Below, one piece after another: positions 1 through 5,900 of a stretch of 8,771 nt of DNA (positions are counted from its first letter, which is position 1; each line of letters opens with the position of its first letter). The notes below the pieces were generated by a model. It did no database searches. It was given only the letters and a program-made list of their open reading frames with translations, and was not told where the DNA came from. The DNA is from an uncultured Frankineae bacterium (lineage in GTDB: Bacteria; Actinomycetota; Actinomycetes; Mycobacteriales; SCTD01): assembly GCA_902805805.1 (NCBI GenBank), contig CADCUE010000196.1, positions 1 to 8,771 of the forward strand, given 5' to 3'. A program made the translations under genes and the position numbers.

Positions 1-308
1 CCGCCGACGGCGCACGGCGCGAGCACCTGCCGCACGCCCAGGCTGCGCAGCGCCCAGAGGTTGGCGCGGTAGGGGATCCGGTGCGGAGGGAAGCGGTGGT
101 CGGCCCCGTGCCGCGGCAGGAACGCCACCGTCCGCCCGTCGACGTCGCCGACCACGACGGGGTCGCTGGGGGGGCCGTAGGGCGTGGAGACCTCGACGGT
201 CCGGGTGCCCTCGAGCAGCCGGTAGAGCCCGGACCCGCCGAGCACGCCGATCGGCGCCCCGTCGTCCGACCCGGCCGCTGCCCCGCTTGCGGCAGTGTCA
301 TCCGCCAC
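1..308 (-). CDS. mtnP: S-methyl-5'-thioadenosine phosphorylase (MTAP/PNP family), N-terminal part only
   Basis: Only the first 102 codons are in the window; the gene continues past position 1. The product is expected to split methylthioadenosine with phosphate into adenine and 5-methylthioribose-1-phosphate in the cytoplasm (methionine and polyamine salvage). Seen: a variable 19-residue N-terminus, then [10 protein letters not shown] (residues 20-29) with the family glycine motif, then [23 protein letters not shown] with the PRHG phosphate-binding segment and the conserved PPHxIxYRAN stretch. The start is GTG at 308-306, six bases after a perfect AGGAGG (320-315). The ATG at 301-299 is out of frame. 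It lies 82 bases downstream of ruc on the same strand and appears to have its own -10 box. MTAP and purine nucleoside phosphorylase share these N-terminal motifs, so substrate choice is not settled by this fragment. Confidence 0.85.
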   Translation of the reverse strand, partial: MADDTAASGAAAGSDDGAPIGVLGGSGLYRLLEGTRTVEVSTPYGPPSDPVVVGDVDGRTVAFLPRHGADHRFPPHRIPYRANLWALRSLGVRQVLAPCAVG

Positions 309-314
309 GCGCCA

Positions 315-340
315 CCTCCTGGTCTCGGAGGCAGAACCTA
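315..340 (-). promoter_or_regulatory. mtnP -10 box and Shine-Dalgarno sequence
   Basis: On the minus strand TAGGTT (340-335) fits the actinobacterial TAnnnT -10 pattern. It precedes a perfect AGGAGG (320-315), six bases before the mtnP GTG. No convincing -35 is visible. Just upstream (363-375) is a short GGGTC-GGC-GACCC inverted repeat that could weakly end ruc transcription. The 82-base gap holds nothing else that I recognise. Confidence 0.5.
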
Positions 341-390
341 GACGGGTGGCCGTGCCCTGCGCGGGTCGGCGACCCCCGTCCACAGAGTCG

Positions 391-855
391 TCAGGCGCCC
401 TTGCCGGCCGAGCTCGAGGCGGTCGGCGCAGACGCGGCCGCCCCCGACCCCCCGCTGGACGACGCCCCGCTGGACGACCCCCCGCTGGACCGCCCCCCGC
501 TGGACGAGCCGCTCGACGAGCCGTTGGTGCCGGACGCGCTGGCCGCCGCGGCCTTGTCGCCGCCGGCGCTCTTGCCGCCGTCGCTCTTGCCGCCGTCGGC
601 CGCACCCCCGGAGCCGGAGTCCCCGGAGCCGGAGTCCCCGGACCCGCCGTCGGCCTTGCCGCCGCCGCCGGCCTTGGCGCCGCGGCTGTCGGTCTTGTAG
701 AAGCCCGAGCCCTTGAAGACGACGCCGACGGCGCTGAAGACCTTGCGCAGCGCACCTGCGCAGGCCGGGCACTGCGTCAGGGGCGCGTCGGTGAAGGACT
801 GCACCGCCTCGAGCCGCTCGTCGCACGCGGTGCAGGCGTACTGGTAGGTCGGCAC
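391..855 (-). CDS. ruc: FmdB-family zinc-ribbon protein, Ruc-like redox-regulated chaperone
   Basis: A 154-residue cytoplasmic protein. The N-terminus [16 protein letters not shown] with C8/C11 and C29/C32 (CTAC ... CPAC) is the FmdB/CxxC zinc ribbon; [17 protein letters not shown] is the conserved segment after it. From about residue 60 the chain is a disordered tail of Gly, Ser, Asp, Lys and Ala ending in SSAGKGA. Known: the M. tuberculosis orthologue Rv0991c (Ruc, about 110 residues) is a chaperone activated by oxidation of its zinc-binding cysteines, has an unstructured C-terminus and is heat-induced. Domain layout, four cysteines, position beside the 5-FCL gene and an upstream CIRCE operator all match. 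The tail here is clearly longer than in Rv0991c. The start is GTG at 855-853, seven bases after GGAGG (867-863). Chaperone activity is inferred from orthology; the zinc ribbon itself is certain. Confidence 0.85.
   Translation of the reverse strand: MPTYQYACTACDERLEAVQSFTDAPLTQCPACAGALRKVFSAVGVVFKGSGFYKTDSRGAKAGGGGKADGGSGDSGSGDSGSGGAADGGKSDGGKSAGGDKAAAASASGTNGSSSGSSSGGRSSGGSSSGASSSGGSGAAASAPTASSSAGKGA
452..520. repeat. 15-bp tandem repeats encoding the Ser/Gly tail of ruc
   Basis: On the plus strand CCGCTGGAC recurs at 452, 467, 482 and 497 (15-bp spacing), then a variant at 509 (12-bp step). On the ruc coding strand these encode SSG/SSSG units. Shorter duplications lie further along the same tail: a CTTGCCGCCGTCG unit twice near 571-598 (the KSDGGKS region) and a CCGGAGCCGGAGT unit twice near 607-637 (the [11 protein letters not shown] region). 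All are in frame, so copy changes lengthen or shorten the disordered tail without a frameshift. Confidence 0.75.
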
Positions 856-871
856 GGTCGGTCCTCCGGAG

Positions 872-898
872 CTGGCACTCGGGTCGCAGGAGTGCCAG
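872..898 (-). promoter_or_regulatory. CIRCE operator (HrcA binding site) upstream of ruc
   Basis: A perfect inverted repeat: CTGGCACTC (872-880), nine bases, GAGTGCCAG (890-898). The 9-9-9 layout and GCACTC/GAGTGC core are those of CIRCE (consensus TTAGCACTC-N9-GAGTGCTAA), the operator of the heat-shock repressor HrcA. The GGCACTC form is usual in GC-rich actinobacterial groE operators. It ends 17 bases before the ruc GTG and overlaps the proposed -10 box, which is the expected place for repression. HrcA control of the orthologous M. tuberculosis gene has been reported, to my knowledge. Confidence 0.92.
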
Positions 899-902
899 TG
901 TA
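897..902 (-). promoter_or_regulatory. ruc -10 box overlapping CIRCE
   Basis: Minus-strand TACACT (902-897) fits TAnnnT and shares two bases with the distal CIRCE arm. A transcript would begin about position 890, inside the operator, giving a leader of roughly 35 bases with the GGAGG. No clear -35 is visible at 17-19 bases spacing. Placement is inferred. Confidence 0.5.
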
Positions 903-929
903 CGGGCCGGCGGACGGCTCGGCGGCGGG

Positions 930-1448
930 TCAGGACCCCGGCGGGGTCGCGGGGACGACGACCTCGACGACGCCGGTCCCGACGTCGTAGGAGCAGCCGA
1001 GCACGGGCAGCTCCGGCGGCAGGTAGGGCGAGCTGCGGATCCGCTGCACGTCCTGCGCCAGGCTCGCGCGCTGGTCGTCCATGGTGCGGAACTCCAGGCT
1101 GCGGGTGTCGATGCCCGTCCCCTCCCGGATCGACGCGTGCACCTGCTCGTCGGTCACCGTGGCCATCCGGCAGTCGGTGTGCGCGACGACCATGACGCGC
1201 TCCACGCCGAGCAGGTGCACGGCGAGCACCAGCGTGCGCAGGACGTCGTCGGTCACCCGCGCGCCGGCGTTGCGCAGGATCTTGGCGTCCCCGGCGGACA
1301 GCCCGAGCATCTGCAGCGGCTCGATCCGCGAGTCCATGCACGTGACGACCGCCAGGCCGCGGGCGGCGCGTCCCTTCAGCTGCGCGCTGCCGAAGCGGGC
1401 GGCGTACTCGCGGTTGGCGGCCAGCAGGTCGTCGAAGCCCACGCTCAT
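930..1448 (-). CDS. Beta-class carbonic anhydrase
   Basis: A 172-residue cytoplasmic zinc enzyme that interconverts CO2 and bicarbonate. Seen: VVTCMDSRIEP with zinc ligand C37 and the D39/R41 dyad, RNAGARVTDD (59-68), and VVAHTDCRM with ligands H90 and C93. These are the complete beta-class active-site residues (C, H, C plus the Asp-Arg pair). The length and the HTDC segment resemble the short mycobacterial enzyme Rv1284 more than longer plant-type forms. The ATG (1448-1446) overlaps the 5-FCL stop by ATGA, so the two are co-transcribed and probably translationally coupled; only a weak G-rich stretch precedes the ATG. The remembered M. tuberculosis block has no carbonic anhydrase between 5-FCL and ruc. 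The enzyme may supply bicarbonate for carboxylations, but no specific pathway can be read from the context. Confidence 0.92.
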   Translation of the reverse strand: MSVGFDDLLAANREYAARFGSAQLKGRAARGLAVVTCMDSRIEPLQMLGLSAGDAKILRNAGARVTDDVLRTLVLAVHLLGVERVMVVAHTDCRMATVTDEQVHASIREGTGIDTRSLEFRTMDDQRASLAQDVQRIRSSPYLPPELPVLGCSYDVGTGVVEVVVPATPPGS

Positions 1449-2050
1449 CGGCCCATCCCACCAGTCCCGGCCGGCGGCCTCGCACCGGGGTGCGGAGCAC
1501 GGGCGGGCAGTGCCACCAGACCCCGGTCGGGCAGCACCACGGCGTCCACCGGTCGGTCGTGCGGCTCCGCCGGCAGGGCAGCCACCAGCTCGCCCGGGTG
1601 CAGCGCCGCGACCACGCGACCGGTCGCCCGCGCCAGCGCCCGGTCGTACGAGCCGCCGCCGCGTCCGAGCCGCGTCCCCGTCTCGTCCACGGCCAGAGCC
1701 GGCACCAGCACCAGCGGGCAGCCCGCGACGGCGTCGCGCCCGAGGCGCGGTCCGGGCGGTTCGAGCAGGCCGCGCCGACCGGCACGCAGATCGTGCTCGT
1801 ACGGCGCCCAGTCCAGATCGCCGTCGGGCAGCAGCACGGGCAGCAGGACCTGCGCGCCGGCGTGCCGCAGCGCCGCCAGCAGGGGGGCCGTGCGCGGCTC
1901 CGTCCCGAACGACGCGTACGCCGCCACCGGACCCGCGCCGACCGTCGGGAGCACCGCGGCGGCCAGGGCGAGCGCGGTCCTGTCCTGCTCGGCGTCGGTC
2001 AGCCGCGCACGCCGCGCCAGCAGCTCCGTGCGCCACGCCTGCTTGTCCAT
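1445..2050 (-). CDS. 5-formyltetrahydrofolate cyclo-ligase (methenyl-THF synthetase)
   Basis: A 201-residue enzyme that uses ATP to convert 5-formyl-THF to 5,10-methenyl-THF, returning the stored or inhibitory folate to one-carbon metabolism. Seen: N-terminal MDKQAWRTELLARRARLTDAEQDR (the basic phosphate-binding helix of the family), VAAYASFGTEPRT, LLPVLLPDGDLDWAPY, LVLVPALAVDETGTRLGRGGGSYDRAL containing the family GRGGGxYDR signature, and HDRPVDAVV near the end. The start chosen is ATG at 2050-2048, which gives the family N-terminus and follows a run of seven G residues. An in-frame ATG at 2083-2081 has a better GGAGG four bases ahead and would add 11 residues (MVPRRTAGGAQ), so that start is possible. 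Its neighbour downstream is carbonic anhydrase (4-base overlap). Beside ruc, this matches Rv0992c in M. tuberculosis. Confidence 0.93.
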   Translation of the reverse strand: MDKQAWRTELLARRARLTDAEQDRTALALAAAVLPTVGAGPVAAYASFGTEPRTAPLLAALRHAGAQVLLPVLLPDGDLDWAPYEHDLRAGRRGLLEPPGPRLGRDAVAGCPLVLVPALAVDETGTRLGRGGGSYDRALARATGRVVAALHPGELVAALPAEPHDRPVDAVVLPDRGLVALPARAPHPGARPPAGTGGMGR

Positions 2051-2160
2051 CTGCGCCCCCCCAGCGGTCCGTCGTGGGACCATGGTGCCTCCGTCACCGG
2101 GCACGAGGCCGATCGCGGCAGCAGCGGCAGCAGGTCCCGGACGGAGAACGGGGGACGACG
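2051..2160. other. Divergent intergenic region between 5-FCL and the diguanylate cyclase gene
   Basis: These 110 bases must hold promoters for both directions. Visible are a GGAGG on the minus strand (2092-2088), and GGAG (2143-2146) and GGGGG (2150-2154) on the plus strand ahead of the cyclase GTG. The stretch contains no TA dinucleotide on either strand, so no TAnnnT -10 box can be proposed, unlike for mtnP, ruc, glp and sepX. Promoters of another sigma class, or promoters lying inside the flanking genes, are possible. Confidence 0.45.
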
Positions 2161-4158
2161 GTGACGCTGCGGACGCGGCTCACCGCGACGTTCCTGCTCG
2201 CCGTGATGGTCCCGCTGCTCGTCGGTGGCGCGCTCGTGTTCGGCCTGCTGCCACGTGCTGTCGACGGGCTCCAGAGCGACGGCCTGCGGTCGGGCGCCGC
2301 TTCGGCGGTCTCCGCCGTCCTCGAGCGCTGCCGCCGGGCCGAGGGCGCCGCCGCCACAGCTGCCCGCGCCGCCGCCGCCGGCGGCCCCGGACTGCAGCAG
2401 GCGGTGGACCAGCTCGTCGAGGGACGGGTCGTCTCCGGCGTGCGCGTCGTCGACGCGTCGGGACGCGAGAGGGCCGCTGCCGGTCCGGTCCCGTCGGCGC
2501 CCGCGCCGGACTGCGGCGCCGGCGCGGTGGCCCGCACCGGCGAGGTGCCGCAGCTGGCGGCCACCCAGCCGCTCGCGTCCGCCGCGGGACGCGACGCCGG
2601 TGCGGTGGTCGCGGCGCTCGACGTCGACGACGACTGGGTCCGCAGGCTGCGCGTCGCCTCGGGCGACACCGTGGTGGTGCTGGTCGCGGACGGCCGACCG
2701 GTCGCCGCCAGCGCGCAGGTCGACGAGGCGCTCGTCCGCGCCGTCCTGACCGGGTCGGGCGACGGAGCGAGCCTCGAGGGACGCGTCGCCGCGGCCGCCT
2801 TCAGCGGCGGGCCGTCGTCGCTCGGCGTCGTCGTGAGCCAGCCCCGCCGGCTCGACCTGGACCTGCTCGGGTGGCTGTTCGGCGTCGTCGTCGTCTCGGC
2901 CGGGGTGCTGGCGGCGCTGCTCGGTCACTCGCTGGCCCGGGCGACGACCCGGCCGCTGGAGGAGGTCGGCTCGGGTGCCAGCCGCGTGGCGGGGGGCGAC
3001 CTGACGACGACCATCCCCGTCCGCTCGCGCGACGAGGTCGGCCGGCTCGCCGCCGCGTTCAACACGATGACCGAGCGGTTGCGCGTCCACGTCGAGGCGC
3101 TGGAGGACAGCGGCCGGCAGCTGCGCGCCGGCGTCGCGCGGCTCGGGGACGCGCTGTCGGGCACGCACGACCTGGACCGCATCCTGGCGGTCGTCCTCGA
3201 GACGGCCATGGTCACGACCGGTGCCCGTGCGGGCGCGGTGCTCCTGCGGGACGCGGGGACCGGCGACCTGCGGCTGTCGGTCGGGCGCAACCTCGCCGAG
3301 CGCGCGGTCCCGGACGGCCTGCGGGTCCCCGTCGGGGTGGGCATCAGCGGCGCGGTCGCGGTCAGCGGCCTGCCCCAGCTCGGGCGGTCGGGAAGGGCTC
3401 CCGGACAGCTGCTGCCCGGTCCTGGGGAGCCGGCGCAGGCCCCGGTCGTCGCCGTCCCGCTGCAGAGCTCCGACACCGTCATCGGCGTGCTGCTGCTCTG
3501 GGACCGTGCGCGGGACGACGACTTCACGGCGGACGACCTCGCCACGCTGCGGACGTTCACGACCCAGGCGACGGTCGCGGTCGACAACGTGCTGCTGCAC
3601 GAGGAGGCGCGCCGACTGTCGATGTCCGACGCCCTCACCGGACTGGTCAACGTCCGCGGCTTCACCGTGACCATGGGCCGGGAGATCGAGCGCGCCGCCC
3701 GCTTCGACCGGCCGCTGGCGCTCCTGCTGCTCGATCTGGACCACTTCAAGCTGGTCAACGACGTGTGGGGGCACCAGCGCGGCGACGCCGTCCTCGTGGA
3801 GCTCGCCGCCCGGGTGCGGGGGCAGATCCGCGACGTCGACACGCCGGCCCGCTACGGCGGTGAGGAGTTCGTCGTCGTGCTGCCCGAGACCGACCGCATC
3901 GGCGCGGTCCAGGCCGCCGAGCGCATCCGGGCCGCCGTCCGCCGACGCCCCTTCGGCGAGGCGGACGAGTCGCCGATCGACGTCACGGTCAGCATCGGCA
4001 TCGCGGTCTTCCCCGACCACGGCGTGTCCTCCTCGGCGCTGCTGCGCTCGGCCGACGAGGCGCTGTACGCGGTCAAGGCCGGCGGACGCGACGGCTGGCG
4101 GCTCGCGGCGCCCACCGTCCTGGAGGCTGCGCCGGAGTCGGGACGGTGGCCGTCGTAA
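2161..4158 (+). CDS. Membrane-anchored diguanylate cyclase (HAMP-GAF-GGDEF)
   Basis: A 665-residue protein expected to make cyclic di-GMP from two GTP at the membrane. Layout: TM1 about residues 9-30; an extracytoplasmic region of about 200 residues (31-232) rich in Ala and Gly, with a VSGVRVVDASGRERAA stretch reminiscent of Cache/PAS-like sensors; TM2 235-255; HAMP about 256-310; GAF about 332-484; GGDEF about 485-650. In the GGDEF domain, DALTGLVN (490-497) opens it, DLDHFKLVND (525-534) gives the metal-binding D525 and substrate-binding N533/D534, and GGEEF (566-570) is the catalytic loop. RDVD (557-560) lies exactly five residues before GGEEF and is a canonical product-inhibition I-site. 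No EAL or HD-GYP domain is present. The GTG at 2161 follows GGGGG by six bases and directly precedes TM1; the frame stays open far upstream only as antisense. It occupies the slot held by galU in related genomes. The sensed signal is unknown. Confidence 0.92.
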   Translation: MTLRTRLTATFLLAVMVPLLVGGALVFGLLPRAVDGLQSDGLRSGAASAVSAVLERCRRAEGAAATAARAAAAGGPGLQQAVDQLVEGRVVSGVRVVDASGRERAAAGPVPSAPAPDCGAGAVARTGEVPQLAATQPLASAAGRDAGAVVAALDVDDDWVRRLRVASGDTVVVLVADGRPVAASAQVDEALVRAVLTGSGDGASLEGRVAAAAFSGGPSSLGVVVSQPRRLDLDLLGWLFGVVVVSAGVLAALLGHSLARATTRPLEEVGSGASRVAGGDLTTTIPVRSRDEVGRLAAAFNTMTERLRVHVEALEDSGRQLRAGVARLGDALSGTHDLDRILAVVLETAMVTTGARAGAVLLRDAGTGDLRLSVGRNLAERAVPDGLRVPVGVGISGAVAVSGLPQLGRSGRAPGQLLPGPGEPAQAPVVAVPLQSSDTVIGVLLLWDRARDDDFTADDLATLRTFTTQATVAVDNVLLHEEARRLSMSDALTGLVNVRGFTVTMGREIERAARFDRPLALLLLDLDHFKLVNDVWGHQRGDAVLVELAARVRGQIRDVDTPARYGGEEFVVVLPETDRIGAVQAAERIRAAVRRRPFGEADESPIDVTVSIGIAVFPDHGVSSSALLRSADEALYAVKAGGRDGWRLAAPTVLEAAPESGRWPS

Positions 4159-4161
4159 CCT
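4156..4161 (+). promoter_or_regulatory. -10 box of the glp operon, sharing bases with the cyclase stop codon
   Basis: TAACCT fits TAnnnT, and its first three bases are the TAA stop of the cyclase gene. Seven bases later comes ATG at 4169, the usual spacing for a leaderless actinobacterial transcript. The bases 17 upstream (CGGAGT) are not a good -35. The cyclase may also read through into glp, since only 51 bases separate the genes. Confidence 0.55.
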
Positions 4162-4168
4162 CGTCGGC

Positions 4169-4213
4169 ATGACCCGGTCCGACGCGCGCGCCTGCCCGCC
4201 CGTGCGTCCGTGA
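4169..4213 (+). CDS. Putative leaderless 14-codon leader ORF coupled to glp
   Basis: ATG at 4169, seven bases after the TAACCT -10 box, opens a 14-codon frame (MTRSDARACPPVRP) that stops with TGA at 4211-4213. This overlaps the glp GTG at 4210-4212 as GTGA. No purine-rich Shine-Dalgarno is visible ahead of glp, and the glp frame has no other ATG, GTG or TTG between 4159 and 4210. Ribosomes finishing this mini-ORF would be placed to start glp. All steps downstream in the operon use the same overlap device. The peptide resembles nothing that I know and may matter only as a translation ramp. Confidence 0.45.
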   Translation: MTRSDARACPPVRP

Positions 4214-5433
4214 TCACGGTCGCGGAGCACCTGGCACGCATCCTCGACGTCGTCCAGCCGCTGTCCCCGCTGGCGCTCGGGCTGATGGACGCGCACGGCT
4301 GCGTCCTCACCGAGGACGTGGTGGCTCCGGCACCGCTGCCCGGCTTCGACAACTCCGCCGTCGACGGCTACGCCGTCCGCCTCGCCGACGTCGCCTCGGC
4401 GAGCGAGCCGGCCCCGGTGGTCCTGCCCGTGACGGGCGACGTCGCTGCCGGCCCGGCGTCGCCGCTGCGGGTCTCGGCCGGGTCGTGCGTACGGATCATG
4501 ACCGGGGCTCTGGTCCCGGCCGGCGCCGACTCCGTCGTCCCCGTCGAGTGGACCGACGGCGGTGTCGCCACGGTCGTCCTGCGCCGCGCTCCTGAGCTGG
4601 GCGCCAACATCCGGCGCGCGGGTGAGGACGTCGCCGAGGGCGACACGGTCCTGACGGCCGGCACCCATCTCGGCGCGGTGCAGATCGGCCTGGCCGCGGC
4701 GGTCGGCCGGTCGCGCCTGCTCGTACGCCCGCGACCGCGCGTGGTCGTCGTCTCGACCGGCAGCGAGCTGGTGGAGGCCGGGCAGCCGCTCGGGCCCGGC
4801 CGGATCGTCGACGCGAACAGCCCCGCGCTGACGGCCGCCGCCGTGGAGGCCGGCGCCATCGCCTACCGCGTGGGCATCGTGCCGGACGACCCCCGCGCGC
4901 TGGCGGCCACGCTCGAGGACCAGCTCGTGCGGGCGGACGTCCTCGTGACCTCGGGCGGCGTCTCGGTCGGGGCGTACGACGTGGTCAAGGAGGTGCTGTC
5001 CCGGCTGGGGACCGTCTCGTTCGACAAGGTGGCCATGCAGCCCGGCATGCCGCAGGGCTTCGGCACCATCGGGCCCGACTCCACGCCGGTGTTCGGCCTG
5101 CCCGGCAACCCCGTCAGCGCCCTGGTCAGCTTCGAGGCCTTCGTGCGTCCCGCGCTGCGCAAGATGCTCGGGGCCGCGCCGCTGGAGCGCCCGCGGGTCA
5201 CCGCGGCCAGCCGGGCCGAGCTGACCAGCCCTCGGGGCAAGAGGTCCTTCCTGCGCGTCGCCCTCGCGGTCGAGAAGGGCAGGTACGTCGTCACTCCGGT
5301 GAGCGGACCCGGCTCGCACCTGCTGGCCGGCATGTCCCGTGCGACGGCCCTCGCCGTCGTGCCGGAGGACGTCGAGCGCATCGCCCCCGGGGACCCCGTC
5401 GAGGTCCTCGTCCTCGAGCGGCGCGGTCGGTGA
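4210..5433 (+). CDS. glp: MoeA/gephyrin-like protein, probable Glp (division-linked molybdotransferase homologue)
   Basis: A 407-residue cytoplasmic protein with full MoeA architecture. The family reaction is insertion of molybdate into adenylylated molybdopterin. Seen: FDNSAVDGYAVR (46-57), PVTGDVAAG, IRRAGEDV, STGSELV (TGSE 183-186), TSGGVSVGAYD (SGGVSVG 248-254) in the MPT-binding domain, VAMQPGMPQGFG, LPGNPVSALVSFE (PGNPVS 298-303), then the C-terminal domain IV. Nothing is truncated. Known: in corynebacteria the paralogue encoded in the glp-rimJ-glpR locus binds FtsZ and a membrane receptor, and it corresponds in position to M. tuberculosis moeA1. Here the same neighbours (rimJ-like gene, SepX/GlpR-like gene) follow, so the Glp role is inferred from context. 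Because moaC and mogA sit in the same operon, a cofactor role is equally possible, and one protein may do both. The GTG start has no Shine-Dalgarno sequence and probably depends on coupling. It overlaps moaC by GTGA. Confidence 0.88.
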   Translation: MITVAEHLARILDVVQPLSPLALGLMDAHGCVLTEDVVAPAPLPGFDNSAVDGYAVRLADVASASEPAPVVLPVTGDVAAGPASPLRVSAGSCVRIMTGALVPAGADSVVPVEWTDGGVATVVLRRAPELGANIRRAGEDVAEGDTVLTAGTHLGAVQIGLAAAVGRSRLLVRPRPRVVVVSTGSELVEAGQPLGPGRIVDANSPALTAAAVEAGAIAYRVGIVPDDPRALAATLEDQLVRADVLVTSGGVSVGAYDVVKEVLSRLGTVSFDKVAMQPGMPQGFGTIGPDSTPVFGLPGNPVSALVSFEAFVRPALRKMLGAAPLERPRVTAASRAELTSPRGKRSFLRVALAVEKGRYVVTPVSGPGSHLLAGMSRATALAVVPEDVERIAPGDPVEVLVLERRGR

Positions 5434-5900
5434 GCGAGCGCTTCACGCACCTCGACGAGGCCGGCGCCGCGCGCATGGTCGACGTGGGCGGCAAGGACGT
5501 CACCGTCCGGTCCGCGACCGCGACGGGACGGGTGGACCTCTCGGCGCAGTGCGTGGCGCTGCTGCGCGGCGAGGGCGTGCCGAAGGGCGACGCCCTGACC
5601 GTCGCGCGCGTGGCCGGCATCATGGGCGCCAAGCGCACGCCCGACCTCGTGCCCCTGTGCCACCCCATCGGGCTGTCCGGCGTCACCGTCGACCTCGTCG
5701 TGGACGACGGCGGCGTGGCGGTGACCGCCACGGCACGCACGGCCGACCGCACGGGCGTGGAGATGGAGGCGCTCACCGCTGTCACCGTCGCCTGCCTCAC
5801 GGTCGTCGACATGACCAAGGCGGTCGATCCGCGCGGGGTGATCGGCGCCGTCCGGGTGGAGTCGAAGACCGGCGGCAAGAAGGGCGACTGGACCCGGTGA
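5430..5900 (+). CDS. moaC: Cyclic pyranopterin monophosphate synthase MoaC
   Basis: A 156-residue enzyme for the second half of the first molybdenum cofactor step, converting the MoaA product 3',8-cyclo-GTP into cyclic pyranopterin monophosphate. Seen: FTHLDEAGAARMVDVGGKDVT at the N-terminus, PKGDALTVARVAGIMGAKRTPDLVPLCHPIGLSG with catalytic H78, and TGVEMEALTAVTVACLTVVDMTKAVDP with D127 and K130 of the active site. Length is normal for the family. The GTG overlaps the glp stop (GTGA, 5430-5433) and its own stop overlaps mogA the same way. No moaA, moaD or moaE is in the window, so the rest of the pathway must lie elsewhere. Confidence 0.96.
   Translation: MSERFTHLDEAGAARMVDVGGKDVTVRSATATGRVDLSAQCVALLRGEGVPKGDALTVARVAGIMGAKRTPDLVPLCHPIGLSGVTVDLVVDDGGVAVTATARTADRTGVEMEALTAVTVACLTVVDMTKAVDPRGVIGAVRVESKTGGKKGDWTR

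Noticed and set aside
299..301. ATG as the mtnP start codon.
   Set aside because: It is out of frame with the GGSGLY and PRHG motifs; the GTG at 308 is in frame and correctly spaced from AGGAGG.
2048..2083. ATG at 2083 as the 5-FCL start, with GGAGG four bases ahead.
   Set aside because: Not excluded, but it adds 11 residues outside the family N-terminus and the spacing is short; ATG at 2050 gives the usual family start.
1081..2160. Upstream extension of the diguanylate cyclase frame by 360 codons to an ATG at 1081.
   Set aside because: The added stretch is antisense to clear carbonic anhydrase and 5-FCL genes, is Arg/Pro-rich with no family features, and TM1 starts right after the GTG at 2161.
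1999..5319. A 1106-codon open frame on the minus strand.
   Set aside because: It is a shadow caused by high GC: it opposes the cyclase and glp genes with intact motifs and reads as Arg/Asp/Gly-rich low complexity without domains.
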